DNA of 64,000 bases from a virus, in the IMG/VR virus record IMGVR_UViG_3300044970_001619, positions 1-64,000 of that record; one strand, 5' to 3'. The translations under genes were made by a program, and so were the position numbers. Shown here piece after piece: positions 33,606 through 42,000 of this stretch. The number at the start of each line of letters is the position of its first letter. Position 1 is the first letter of the stretch. The notes under the pieces are model-generated. The model was not told the origin of the DNA. It searched no databases and saw only the letters and a program-made list of their open reading frames with translations.

Positions 33606-34376
33606 TTATAACTTTAAATCATTTAAAGTTAATTCTTTCCCTTTTATTTTCCACCAATAACGAACATAATTTGAAGAGTCAATTTGAGTTCCTTTATGAG
33701 TTGATTGAATAAAATGTGGGTAAAAAGTTGAAGCAAAATTTATATTTTCATAAAATAAGGGAATTGTATATGCATTTTTAACTGCAGGAGAAAACAAAAT
33801 AGTTTCTATATAAGGAATTGTTTCCTCATTATATTCAACTTTTAAAAAATATTTTTCATTATTAAAATATAAATCTATTAATTTTTTAGCATAAGTTTTT
33901 TTAATTAAATAACTTCCTGCAGACCAATTTATATCCCAATTTCTATGATTCAATTTCATATCACTTTCTTGAATCTCTGATTTAATTAATGATAATTGAA
34001 TTACATTCCAATCTTTTGGTAATTCTTTAGCAAATTCTTGCCAATTGAAATTCCAATAATTTATAGATTCTATTGCCATATCATCTTCAAAAAAGATTGC
34101 ATAATCAGAATCTGAATTATAATACCACTCTGATATTGCTTTTAAATGGGAAATTGTAGCAGCAATTGCACCAGAATCCATAGACTCAAAATGAAGACCA
34201 TCAACAATATCGGGTTTATTCCTATAATCTTCTTTCCTACCATCATATGCTTCAATCATTTTTACATTTTCAATTCCATTTAAAATAAATTGATTTTCAA
34301 ATGATTGTTGTCTGTCGGTAGAATCACTTAAAGAAATATAATAAACTGGGGGAAAATTTATTAATTTTTCGTTCAT
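33606..34376 (-). CDS. GT25-family glycosyltransferase
   Basis: 256 aa from MNEKLINFPPVYYISLSDSTDRQQSF; GGAGG lies 8 nt upstream. Family signs: the N-terminal YYISL...R strand-loop, AIAATISHLKAI (about 80-91) and FFEDDMAI (about 104-111), the metal-binding acidic motif of GT25. GT25 includes bacterial LPS galactosyltransferases and animal collagen galactosyltransferase. It would transfer a sugar to a glycan or protein acceptor. It is the last gene of an island containing collagen-like fibres and hydroxylase-type enzymes. Confidence 0.8.
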   Translation of the reverse strand: MNEKLINFPPVYYISLSDSTDRQQSFENQFILNGIENVKMIEAYDGRKEDYRNKPDIVDGLHFESMDSGAIAATISHLKAISEWYYNSDSDYAIFFEDDMAIESINYWNFNWQEFAKELPKDWNVIQLSLIKSEIQESDMKLNHRNWDINWSAGSYLIKKTYAKKLIDLYFNNEKYFLKVEYNEETIPYIETILFSPAVKNAYTIPLFYENINFASTFYPHFIQSTHKGTQIDSSNYVRYWWKIKGKELTLNDLKL

Positions 34377-34378
34377 TA

Positions 34379-36265
34379 TCAATCCTCCGTATCAAAGAAG
34401 AACATTTGCCATAGTCTTGCATTTTCCTTATTAGTTCCAAAGTATTCTGAAGCAGAATGAATACAACTTGCATCAAAAATTACAAGACGATTATATACAT
34501 TTCCAAATACATCTACAGGTTCAAATGGTGTTCTGTCTAAATGACAATCTCCTGGGGTATTAGCCCAATATTCATCCCATCCTTGGTCATAATAAGTTCT
34601 TGCTCTATTTTTCTTATCAGCATATAATGTAGTTCCACATTGAAATGGAGCATTGGGTGTGAGATAAATCATACCTCCCCATCTTTGACTATCACAGTGA
34701 TAGACCAATCTTTCTCCAGACCAGCAAATTTGAAACCTTCCATTCATTCCGTGTTCTTCCCATTTTGTAATCTTTTTACCCATCACAGATTCAAATGCTT
34801 CTTTTAATTTAGGGAATAAGAATTGATTAAATGTTCTTCTTCCAACAAATCCAGTAATTACACTTTCATCTCCAAATTCTTGTTCCAAAGCAAATTTACG
34901 AATCTCATCAGGGTTATCATAAAAATTATCTACAATCCAAGAAGTTGATTTTTTATATTCATTAATAGAAAAACAAGATTTATCTTTTTTTTGTTTAAAA
35001 GTTAGTCGTTCTTCATAATCTTTTAGTAAAAAATTATTTGATTCTTCTGATATGAGATTAAAATTATTCTTTTGCATAAAATCTACAATTTCTTCTTTAG
35101 AACTTGAATTTTTATACAAAGGTTTAATCTGAACTTCCAACTCTATAGTATCAACTTTATCAATCATTTTACCAAGAGATTTAATTACATTTAAATCATT
35201 TCCTTGTGTATCTATTTTGAGAAAATCTATATGTTCAATGCAATTTTCTTGCATAAAAGTATCAATCCTTTTCGTTTGGACATCAATTATTGATACGATA
35301 TTATCAAAACCTGGATCAAACTCTTGACATTTTTTTGCAAATTCTCCTTCTTTATCAATTTCTAAAAATGAAGAATAACCATAATTGTAATGATACTTTA
35401 GAGATTTTACCCCATCTTCATCAGATATTGCCATCTCATAAAATTCAATTCTTGGATCATTTTTATGTTTTTCAACAAGAATATTAAATACATGAGGAGC
35501 TGGTTCAAATGCATAGATTTTATCAAACCCATCAAATTTAGAGATTGTTTCACCAACACATGCTCCAACATCAAAACCTATTTTTTTTCTTATTGTATTT
35601 GGTTCCACGACTTCTTCATTATTGCTGACCTTTAAATCTTTATTTTCAAGAGTATATTTTTCTAAAATTGCATTATCAACGTTTATTACTTCCTTGGAGT
35701 ATTTTGCACTTTCTTGCTTAAAAAAAGTAAATAATTTTTCATTAACAAGATTTTTATAATTATCATTCATCACATTCCAATAATCATTCTTAAGAGATTG
35801 AAAAAGTTTTTTACTTTCTTCTCCTCGTCCCCACCACCAGGAGGCAAGTGCTTTTTGGTAAATAAGTGCATACTTTCCTTGATATTCTGGCAAATCTATT
35901 GATTCAACCTCATTTTCATAACATTTCAATCCAAAGTCTGCATACAAATAACATTGGTCCCATTCTTCTTTTCTTTCATAAAACAAAGAAAGAAAATAGT
36001 ATGCCTCTGGTCTTTCTGTCAGAAAAGATAAAGCAGCATGAATTAATAATTTTTCAGTTGCATCTCGTTTTCCTTGACTTTTATAGCAAACGGAAGAACG
36101 AAGAAGTGAAGTATATGCAAAATTTTTATTCTCTGTCCTTTCTGCTGCTCTAAAATAATAAACGTGTGCTGATGCGGTATGATTTTGCTTCTCATACCAC
36201 TGAGCTAGTTTATAATTTTTTTCAGGATTTTCTGTATCCAAACAAAAATCAATTAGTTCATTCAT
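34379..36265 (-). CDS. Three-domain protein: TPR-like, FkbM methyltransferase, 2OG-Fe(II) oxygenase
   Basis: 628 aa. Residues about 1-175 are helical TPR-like repeats (KLAQWYEKQ, AYYFLSLFYERK). About 225-410 is an FkbM methyltransferase: IGFDVGACVGETISKF, YAFEPAPH, then HIDFLKIDTQGNDLNVIKS. About 430-628 looks like a 2OG-Fe(II) oxygenase: VYHCDSQRWGGMIYLTPNAP with an HxD-type ligand pair, and VIFDASCIHSASEYFG with the distal His. It combines a protein-binding part with O-methylation and hydroxylation, fitting decoration of glycans or fibre proteins. Confidence 0.78.
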   Translation of the reverse strand: MNELIDFCLDTENPEKNYKLAQWYEKQNHTASAHVYYFRAAERTENKNFAYTSLLRSSVCYKSQGKRDATEKLLIHAALSFLTERPEAYYFLSLFYERKEEWDQCYLYADFGLKCYENEVESIDLPEYQGKYALIYQKALASWWWGRGEESKKLFQSLKNDYWNVMNDNYKNLVNEKLFTFFKQESAKYSKEVINVDNAILEKYTLENKDLKVSNNEEVVEPNTIRKKIGFDVGACVGETISKFDGFDKIYAFEPAPHVFNILVEKHKNDPRIEFYEMAISDEDGVKSLKYHYNYGYSSFLEIDKEGEFAKKCQEFDPGFDNIVSIIDVQTKRIDTFMQENCIEHIDFLKIDTQGNDLNVIKSLGKMIDKVDTIELEVQIKPLYKNSSSKEEIVDFMQKNNFNLISEESNNFLLKDYEERLTFKQKKDKSCFSINEYKKSTSWIVDNFYDNPDEIRKFALEQEFGDESVITGFVGRRTFNQFLFPKLKEAFESVMGKKITKWEEHGMNGRFQICWSGERLVYHCDSQRWGGMIYLTPNAPFQCGTTLYADKKNRARTYYDQGWDEYWANTPGDCHLDRTPFEPVDVFGNVYNRLVIFDASCIHSASEYFGTNKENARLWQMFFFDTED

Positions 36266-37232
36266 TGATAAAATCCTCCAGAAAAGACTCAGAAATTTTT
36301 AAAATATATGCAGCATTATCTGATGCACCAAATGTAATTAGGTAATCATTTTTATATTTTGTCAAACCACAACAAAATTCTATTTTCATGTTTAAGAAAG
36401 AAAATAATTTAGAAAATTTTTGTTCTGTAAAATCATGATTCCAATATACAAATCTATGCCTATATGTTCCGTTCTTCCTACCTTGAACCGAATCATATAA
36501 ATCAGTTTCGTGAATTATCGTTAAATATCCATCTTTGTATTTAATAACTTGAGAACCACCTCTCATATCATTATATCCAGGAACATAAGAAGTAGTTTCT
36601 TGGACTATTGTTTCACCTCCATTTGGGTCAAATTTCATAATACAAGTTGGATTCGTCCACTTAATTAAATGAAATGGTTTTCCTTCTATTGGAGTGCAAT
36701 TTTTCATACAATATTCATCGTCTGGTGGTGGTCCTGGAATTCGGTATCTTGATACCTCCCTTACAGATTCATCATCAAATTCAAGTTCGCACATTTCCAT
36801 TCTCCCAACACCATTAGATGTTGTGTCTCTTCTGACACCACATAAGTAAATTTTATCTTCCCAATTTACCAAACGACCATCTTCAAGACCAACAAATTCC
36901 CAAAGTTCTTGATCTGGAAATTTGGAAGTATCTATTTTTGAATAGTATTCTACATTTAAATCATCATCTAGTTGTGCAATATAATTCCAAGTTCTAAGAT
37001 GCATATCATCTTCAGGGTGAACATATGTTAAGGGACCCCAGATATGCTCAAACCTATCCAATTCCGAATGATATAAAGTATAATTAACATTTCTAATATT
37101 AACTATTATTTTTTCATTTAAAATTAAAATAGAAGGATTATTTAAAGAAGGACCAGTAAAATCCTTTGAATCAAATATTAAAGGTTTTATTATTCCACCA
37201 TTTTCTAGTGCGAGTTTAACAAAATTATTCAT
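36258..37232 (-). CDS. Beta-propeller glycosidase-like protein
   Basis: 324 aa. Contains NNPSILILNEKIIVNIRNVNY, WEFVGLEDGRLVNWEDKIYLCG, EGKPFHLIKWTNPT and PGYNDMRGGSQVIKYKDGYLTIIHE, the strand-turn repeats of five-bladed propeller enzymes such as GH130/GH43 relatives. It might cleave or phosphorolyse a host glycan, or act as an inactive sugar-binding fold. Late-type TTAAATAG element upstream on the minus strand. Confidence 0.6.
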   Translation of the reverse strand: MNNFVKLALENGGIIKPLIFDSKDFTGPSLNNPSILILNEKIIVNIRNVNYTLYHSELDRFEHIWGPLTYVHPEDDMHLRTWNYIAQLDDDLNVEYYSKIDTSKFPDQELWEFVGLEDGRLVNWEDKIYLCGVRRDTTSNGVGRMEMCELEFDDESVREVSRYRIPGPPPDDEYCMKNCTPIEGKPFHLIKWTNPTCIMKFDPNGGETIVQETTSYVPGYNDMRGGSQVIKYKDGYLTIIHETDLYDSVQGRKNGTYRHRFVYWNHDFTEQKFSKLFSFLNMKIEFCCGLTKYKNDYLITFGASDNAAYILKISESFLEDFINE

Positions 37233-37242
37233 AAACTATCAA

Positions 37243-37250
37243 AATAAATA
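37243..37250 (+). promoter_or_regulatory. Late-like promoter on the plus strand
   Basis: AATAAATA on the plus strand about 30 nt upstream of the only plus-strand gene. Confidence 0.5.
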
Positions 37251-37280
37251 TGAAATATATGACTATTTAACATAGATAAA

Positions 37281-37862
37281 ATGAGTGAATTTTTAAGAAA
37301 GGGTTGGTATTATATACCAGATATAATTACAAAAGAAGACGCATTGCAAGTCAAATATAAAAATTTAATGGGCGCGATACAAGATTTAGGAGGATTAAAA
37401 ACTCACTTTGACCCAGAAAGAGGAAATGTATTAACTTGTTATGCACCACCTGCTTGTGCTTTTGTTATGAAAAGAATTCAACCAACATTAGAACAATTAG
37501 TTGGTGAAGAACTTATACCATCATACTGGTTTTCTACAACATATCACAATAAAGGATGGATGAATTGCCATACCGACCGTCCTTCCTGTGAAATATCAGT
37601 CACAATGAATATCTGTGGTGATGCTGCTTGGCCAATTAAACTTAAAGATTTAGAAGGCAACAAACAATCAGTTGTAACTCCTGTTGGTTGTGGTCTTGCT
37701 TATCTTGGAATGACCGTTCCTCATTGGAGAAGTCCTATGAGGACTCACAAGAATGATAGATTTATGCAACTCTTTCTGCACTTTGTAAGAAAAAATGGTC
37801 CTTGTGCTGAGTATGCGTATGATAAAAATCAAAAATGTTATGACCTACTCAATGGATCTTGA
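37281..37862 (+). CDS. 2OG-Fe(II) oxygenase-like hydroxylase
   Basis: 193 aa, the only gene on the plus strand. MNCHTDRPSCEISVTMNI (about 94-111) provides the HxD iron ligands, and VPHWRSPMRTHKND...MQLFLHF (about 153-175) the distal His and Arg that holds 2-oxoglutarate. It would hydroxylate a protein or sugar. Its 3' end overlaps the end of the convergent gene by 25 nt. Probably part of the fibre-modification set. Confidence 0.75.
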   Translation: MSEFLRKGWYYIPDIITKEDALQVKYKNLMGAIQDLGGLKTHFDPERGNVLTCYAPPACAFVMKRIQPTLEQLVGEELIPSYWFSTTYHNKGWMNCHTDRPSCEISVTMNICGDAAWPIKLKDLEGNKQSVVTPVGCGLAYLGMTVPHWRSPMRTHKNDRFMQLFLHFVRKNGPCAEYAYDKNQKCYDLLNGS

Positions 37863-38545
37863 ATCATAAAAATAGATCTAACCTCATCAAATCTATTATA
37901 AAGTTCTTGAATTTCTGTATGATTTTGAAGTTCAGTTGGAAGAGTTGGAAAACTTGTTGGGAATGTACTTGAGTTTGGCAAATCTCTTAAAGTTTGTCTC
38001 CAAGTTTTAAATTCTGCTGAAAGGGTTTCTTGCTCTAAGGATTTAATTGCCATCCAATCAGTAATTTCAAGTATTTTATCACGAATTTCTCTTAAAATGT
38101 CATATCTTTTTTCTTGCTGACGATTATCAAATTCTTCAATTTCAGTATCCCATTCTTGTTGAGTGATAATTTTAAGACCTTCACCTTCAGTTTCTTGAAT
38201 AATGTATGATTCTTGGTAGACAACATCATAAACAGTTTCTGTTCTTGTTTCTTCAGTTGATTCTAAACCAGGACGATTAGGAACTTCAACTTGTTTTTCT
38301 GTGAAACTAACTACTGTGATATTTGAATTGTTTTGATATTCAGTTAATTGCTCTTGAGAAACTGTAACCTCATATTCAAAATACTCAGGAATAGTGGATA
38401 AACAATATTGTATATTATCTTCAGTAAATAAATTATACTTAACCTCCAACCCCTTAATATTGGGCATCATTAAACCATAAGGTGTATCTGTTGCCCATCC
38501 ACCAGTATCACGATTAATCCAATAGTGCTTAAGAAGTTGAGACAT
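37838..38545 (-). CDS. Tail-fibre assembly chaperone-like protein
   Basis: 235 aa. The C-terminal part LREIRDKILEITDWMAIKSLEQ...FKTWRQTLRDLPN (about 148-190) is the helical domain found at the end of phage tail-fibre assembly proteins. The N-terminal part has no clear match. It lies among fibre genes; likely binds or folds one of them. Confidence 0.68.
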   Translation of the reverse strand: MSQLLKHYWINRDTGGWATDTPYGLMMPNIKGLEVKYNLFTEDNIQYCLSTIPEYFEYEVTVSQEQLTEYQNNSNITVVSFTEKQVEVPNRPGLESTEETRTETVYDVVYQESYIIQETEGEGLKIITQQEWDTEIEEFDNRQQEKRYDILREIRDKILEITDWMAIKSLEQETLSAEFKTWRQTLRDLPNSSTFPTSFPTLPTELQNHTEIQELYNRFDEVRSIFMIQDPLSRS

Positions 38546-38547
38546 CT

Positions 38548-39207
38548 TTAATAAACCTCTATGTTATATTTATCGGCAATCTCTTTGTCCATCTCATCTT
38601 TTGTTTTAAATCCTTTGACTCTCATCCAAGTTACAAGAGTATAACGATTTCCAGAAATCACAGGTTCTACCATATGCGTAAACCACCTTGAAGATGGAAA
38701 GCAAACAAGAAGACCTGGTTCTGGTTTAATTTTAATTCTTAAATCTGGAAAAGAAAAATATCCACCTTCAAAATCATCATTTAGAAAAAGAACAGTAGAT
38801 ACATCACGGTCTATTGTCTTCTTCCAAACCTGAGTTCCATCTGGATTTGTCCATAAACCTTCGGCATCATTGTGAGGTTTATAGTGTCCTCCTGGTTCAT
38901 AGCAAAGTAGTTGTGGTTCTTCACTATCTCTCACTTCAAATCCATAAAAAGGATTGATTACATTTTTTACCACATTATCAAGTAACTCTTTGACTTGTGG
39001 AAAAACTGGAAGTAAATCGGCACACTTTACATTTCTTGCCGATAAGTCAATTTTTGATTGTCTTTCTCTAGTCTTATCACTATTTTCAGCATCAAAAACG
39101 GACATTTGTTCTTTATGAGATTTTCTCATATAATCCGTTAAAAACTTCAACCCTTCTGGTGTAACAACTTTAGGTTGAATCAAAACATTCGCAAGAATAT
39201 CATTCAT
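38548..39207 (-). CDS. Prolyl-4-hydroxylase-like 2OG-Fe(II) oxygenase
   Basis: 219 aa. LLCYEPGGHYKPHNDAEG (about 110-127) gives H-x-D, STVLFLNDDFEGGYFSFPD the jelly-roll strands, and SRWFTHMVEPVISGNRYTLVTWM the distal His and Arg. This is the P4Hc fold used by collagen-type hydroxylases; such proteins are common in T4-like cyanophages. Substrate unknown. Confidence 0.85.
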   Translation of the reverse strand: MNDILANVLIQPKVVTPEGLKFLTDYMRKSHKEQMSVFDAENSDKTRERQSKIDLSARNVKCADLLPVFPQVKELLDNVVKNVINPFYGFEVRDSEEPQLLCYEPGGHYKPHNDAEGLWTNPDGTQVWKKTIDRDVSTVLFLNDDFEGGYFSFPDLRIKIKPEPGLLVCFPSSRWFTHMVEPVISGNRYTLVTWMRVKGFKTKDEMDKEIADKYNIEVY

Positions 39208-39232
39208 AGTAGAATACTGTAGATGTTTTTAT

Positions 39233-41116
39233 TTAGTTTGAGTTTGAAACTGCTGTTAATTCAGATTTAGCAGCAGTCAACCTTGCTGTCAATGTTGGAG
39301 TAGAAGTAGTATCACTTGAAAAATCAAGTCTCATAACAGTAGAAAAATATCCAATTACAAGTGGAGGAAGAGCACGATATCCACCACCAAAATAACCATA
39401 AGAAATACTTGAAACTGCTGCTAACCAATATCGATTACTTCCTAATTTTGAACCTGGATCACCCACAGTTTCATTTGAAAAATCAAGTCGGCTCATATTA
39501 GATATATTATTTGTTGCAGTTACGCCTCCACCAAAATATCCATAATTACTATTTGATGTTGCTCCCATTTTTTGTTTTGATAATGGAAAATTTGCTGTTG
39601 GTGTGAAGGAAACAATTTCTGTAGAAAAATCAAGTCTTTTAAAAGAACAAGTTACAACAGAATTTGAATATCCACCACCAAAATACCCATATATTGAATT
39701 GGAAACTACACCAAAACTTGAACAAACGTTTAACATAGTTGTTGTTGGTTCTGATATAGTTTCGCTGGAAAAATCTAAACGGTCAATTTTGCAAGTACCA
39801 TAACCACCACCAAAATAACCATAATTTGAATTGGATAAACCTCCTAATTCCGATCCACCAAGGTCAATTCTTGCTTGAGGTAAATTTTTTCCACTGGGTG
39901 CCGTAGTTCCATTAGAAAAATCTAAACGATCAATATTTGTAGAATATTGTCCACCAAAATAACCATAATAATTATTGGAAAATGATGCAAGTCTATTTTT
40001 TGCAATAGTTAATGTATTTGACAATGCTGATATAGATTCATTTGAGAAATCCAATCTATCAATAGTACAAGTATTTCCAGAAAAAGTAGGTGAATATCCA
40101 CCGACAAAATACCCATAAGTCTTAGAACTTGTTCTAAAAGATGACCCACTATTTGCAACTGCAGAACCTGATCTACTTTGATTTAACAACGTTGCGGTTA
40201 AGGTAGATATAGTCTCATTTGCAAAATCAAGTCGTTGTATAGTATTGATAATACCACTACCTCCAGGAGTTCCACCACCACCAAAATAACCATAAGCACC
40301 ATTTAAAGAACTGGTTGCCGGAGAACTTGAAAATGCAAGTGGTCCCCTTCTTACCGATGGTAAATTTTTTCCAGGAGCACTTACAGTTTCATTAGAGAAA
40401 TCAAGTCTTGATATTAAACAAACACCAGTTCCACCACCAAAATATCCATAAGATATATTTGATACTGCAGAATGGTCACCAACTCCAGCAGGCAAATTTC
40501 TTGTGGGAAGATTTAAAGTTCCATTGGAAAAATCAAGTCTTGTGATTGTACTTACAAGAGTTGGAGTATATCCACCACCAAAATATCCATAAAGATTACT
40601 TGATGCTCCTGCAAACCTTGCTCTACTTGGGGAAAAATTAGTGCCTGGGTTACTTACCGTCTCACTGGAGAATTCAAGTCTTGATATAATAGATGCTAGA
40701 CCGGGAGCATATCCTCCACCAAAAAATCCATAAAGACTATTTGACACTGCTGCTTGAGATGCTCTTGAGACAGCAGTAAAATTCTTTCCAGGAAGACTTA
40801 ATGTTTCATTTGAAAAATCAATTCTCACTAAAGTATTTAAATATCCACCACCAAAATAACCATAAAAATTGTTTGAGACTGCTGCTATTTGAACTCTTGC
40901 TACTGGAAGATTTTTTCCCGGGTTACCTGTTGTATTGGTTGCAAGATCTAATCTCGTAATCGTACTTGACTGAGTAGGAGCATTGACCGTAGTGCCACCA
41001 ACAAAATACCCATAAGTAGGATATTCGGGCCAATTTGATAAATTTCTTTGCTCTACGTTTAAAGACTGTCTGTCATAAACAGAATTTAATCCAAAAACAT
41101 CTCCTACAAAAGGCAT
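39233..41116 (-). CDS. YGYFGGG-repeat protein A, probable tandem beta-propeller fibre
   Basis: 627 aa with 12 repeats of about 46 aa, each built as YGYFGGG(Y) ... I.RLDFS.ETVS.PG.NLP ... A.VSN. A linker near residue 320 (SSKTYGYF) splits them into two sets of six, suggesting two six-bladed propellers. Two paralogs lie at 43730 and 46372. Kelch-like geometry suggests host-surface binding. Begins MPFVGDVFGLNSVYDRQ. Late-type TAAATAAAA element upstream. Confidence 0.78.
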   Translation of the reverse strand: MPFVGDVFGLNSVYDRQSLNVEQRNLSNWPEYPTYGYFVGGTTVNAPTQSSTITRLDLATNTTGNPGKNLPVARVQIAAVSNNFYGYFGGGYLNTLVRIDFSNETLSLPGKNFTAVSRASQAAVSNSLYGFFGGGYAPGLASIISRLEFSSETVSNPGTNFSPSRARFAGASSNLYGYFGGGYTPTLVSTITRLDFSNGTLNLPTRNLPAGVGDHSAVSNISYGYFGGGTGVCLISRLDFSNETVSAPGKNLPSVRRGPLAFSSSPATSSLNGAYGYFGGGGTPGGSGIINTIQRLDFANETISTLTATLLNQSRSGSAVANSGSSFRTSSKTYGYFVGGYSPTFSGNTCTIDRLDFSNESISALSNTLTIAKNRLASFSNNYYGYFGGQYSTNIDRLDFSNGTTAPSGKNLPQARIDLGGSELGGLSNSNYGYFGGGYGTCKIDRLDFSSETISEPTTTMLNVCSSFGVVSNSIYGYFGGGYSNSVVTCSFKRLDFSTEIVSFTPTANFPLSKQKMGATSNSNYGYFGGGVTATNNISNMSRLDFSNETVGDPGSKLGSNRYWLAAVSSISYGYFGGGYRALPPLVIGYFSTVMRLDFSSDTTSTPTLTARLTAAKSELTAVSNSN

Positions 41117-41123
41117 TTGGTTT

Positions 41124-41963
41124 CTACTCTATCTTAAGGTCTGGATTGAATAACGATTGAGGAATTTGCTTTTGCTCTTGTTCTTCAACACCACGAAGAA
41201 GTTGTTGATCCATACCAGTAATCTCCTCAATACCAGAAGCAACTGCCTGCTGAAGACTATTCAGGAAATCCATAGGATTATTTGGATCACCAAAAGTTCC
41301 TTTGGTACGATTGACATCATCTGTAAGAACCGTAGGAGCACTTGCACGTCTCATTGAACGAATATTACCAGCATTTACTCCAGTTCTTGCGGCAAGTAAA
41401 TCATCAAGTGATTGATTCGCAAGTCTGCGTTCCCAGTAGTTTGGTTGGTCTTCATTATATTGTTCTCTGGTAATTAACTTACCACCATTCAGTTCAACCA
41501 AACGATTAATGAGTTTATCAAAGCACTCCAGTTCTTCTACACAAGCTTTGAACCCACGATTCAAACCCTCAAGCATACGATGAAAATGAAACTCATCAAT
41601 ATCATACCAAGATAATTCTTCACCACCTTGTCTTGTTTTCCACCAAATTGGTTGTGTCTTATCTTTTCCGTCCCACTTATAATGAAATTCTCTTGCTGCT
41701 CTTTTTGCATCAATGACTTGCTGTAGAAGACCTTCTGCTACACTTCTACGATTGACAAGTGCTGCCTTAAATGCTGATGGAATTGTGAAATTATCGTGAA
41801 TGATAAACTTTTCAATCTGGAAATCTGAACGACCTTGTGCGAGTTCAGTTTCACTTTGTTCCCAACGAGTTGCCTCTTGAAGAACCTTAAGCATAAACTC
41901 ATTATCATCACCTAAAACTTCTTTAGATGTTGCAAGTGCAATTGCTTCATAATTGTTAGACAT
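41124..41963 (-). CDS. Conserved hypothetical protein, possibly structural (279 aa)
   Basis: Begins MSNNYEAIALATSKEVLGDD; helical, with FIIHDNFTIPSAFKAALVNRRSVAEGLLQ and a central Trp/His-rich stretch. The tail has FGDPNNPMDFLNSLQQAVASG. No family recognised. Sits between fibre genes. Confidence 0.7.
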   Translation of the reverse strand: MSNNYEAIALATSKEVLGDDNEFMLKVLQEATRWEQSETELAQGRSDFQIEKFIIHDNFTIPSAFKAALVNRRSVAEGLLQQVIDAKRAAREFHYKWDGKDKTQPIWWKTRQGGEELSWYDIDEFHFHRMLEGLNRGFKACVEELECFDKLINRLVELNGGKLITREQYNEDQPNYWERRLANQSLDDLLAARTGVNAGNIRSMRRASAPTVLTDDVNRTKGTFGDPNNPMDFLNSLQQAVASGIEEITGMDQQLLRGVEEQEQKQIPQSLFNPDLKIE

Positions 41964-42000
41964 ACTTATCCAATTTAACTAATAGTGTTGTTTGTATTTA

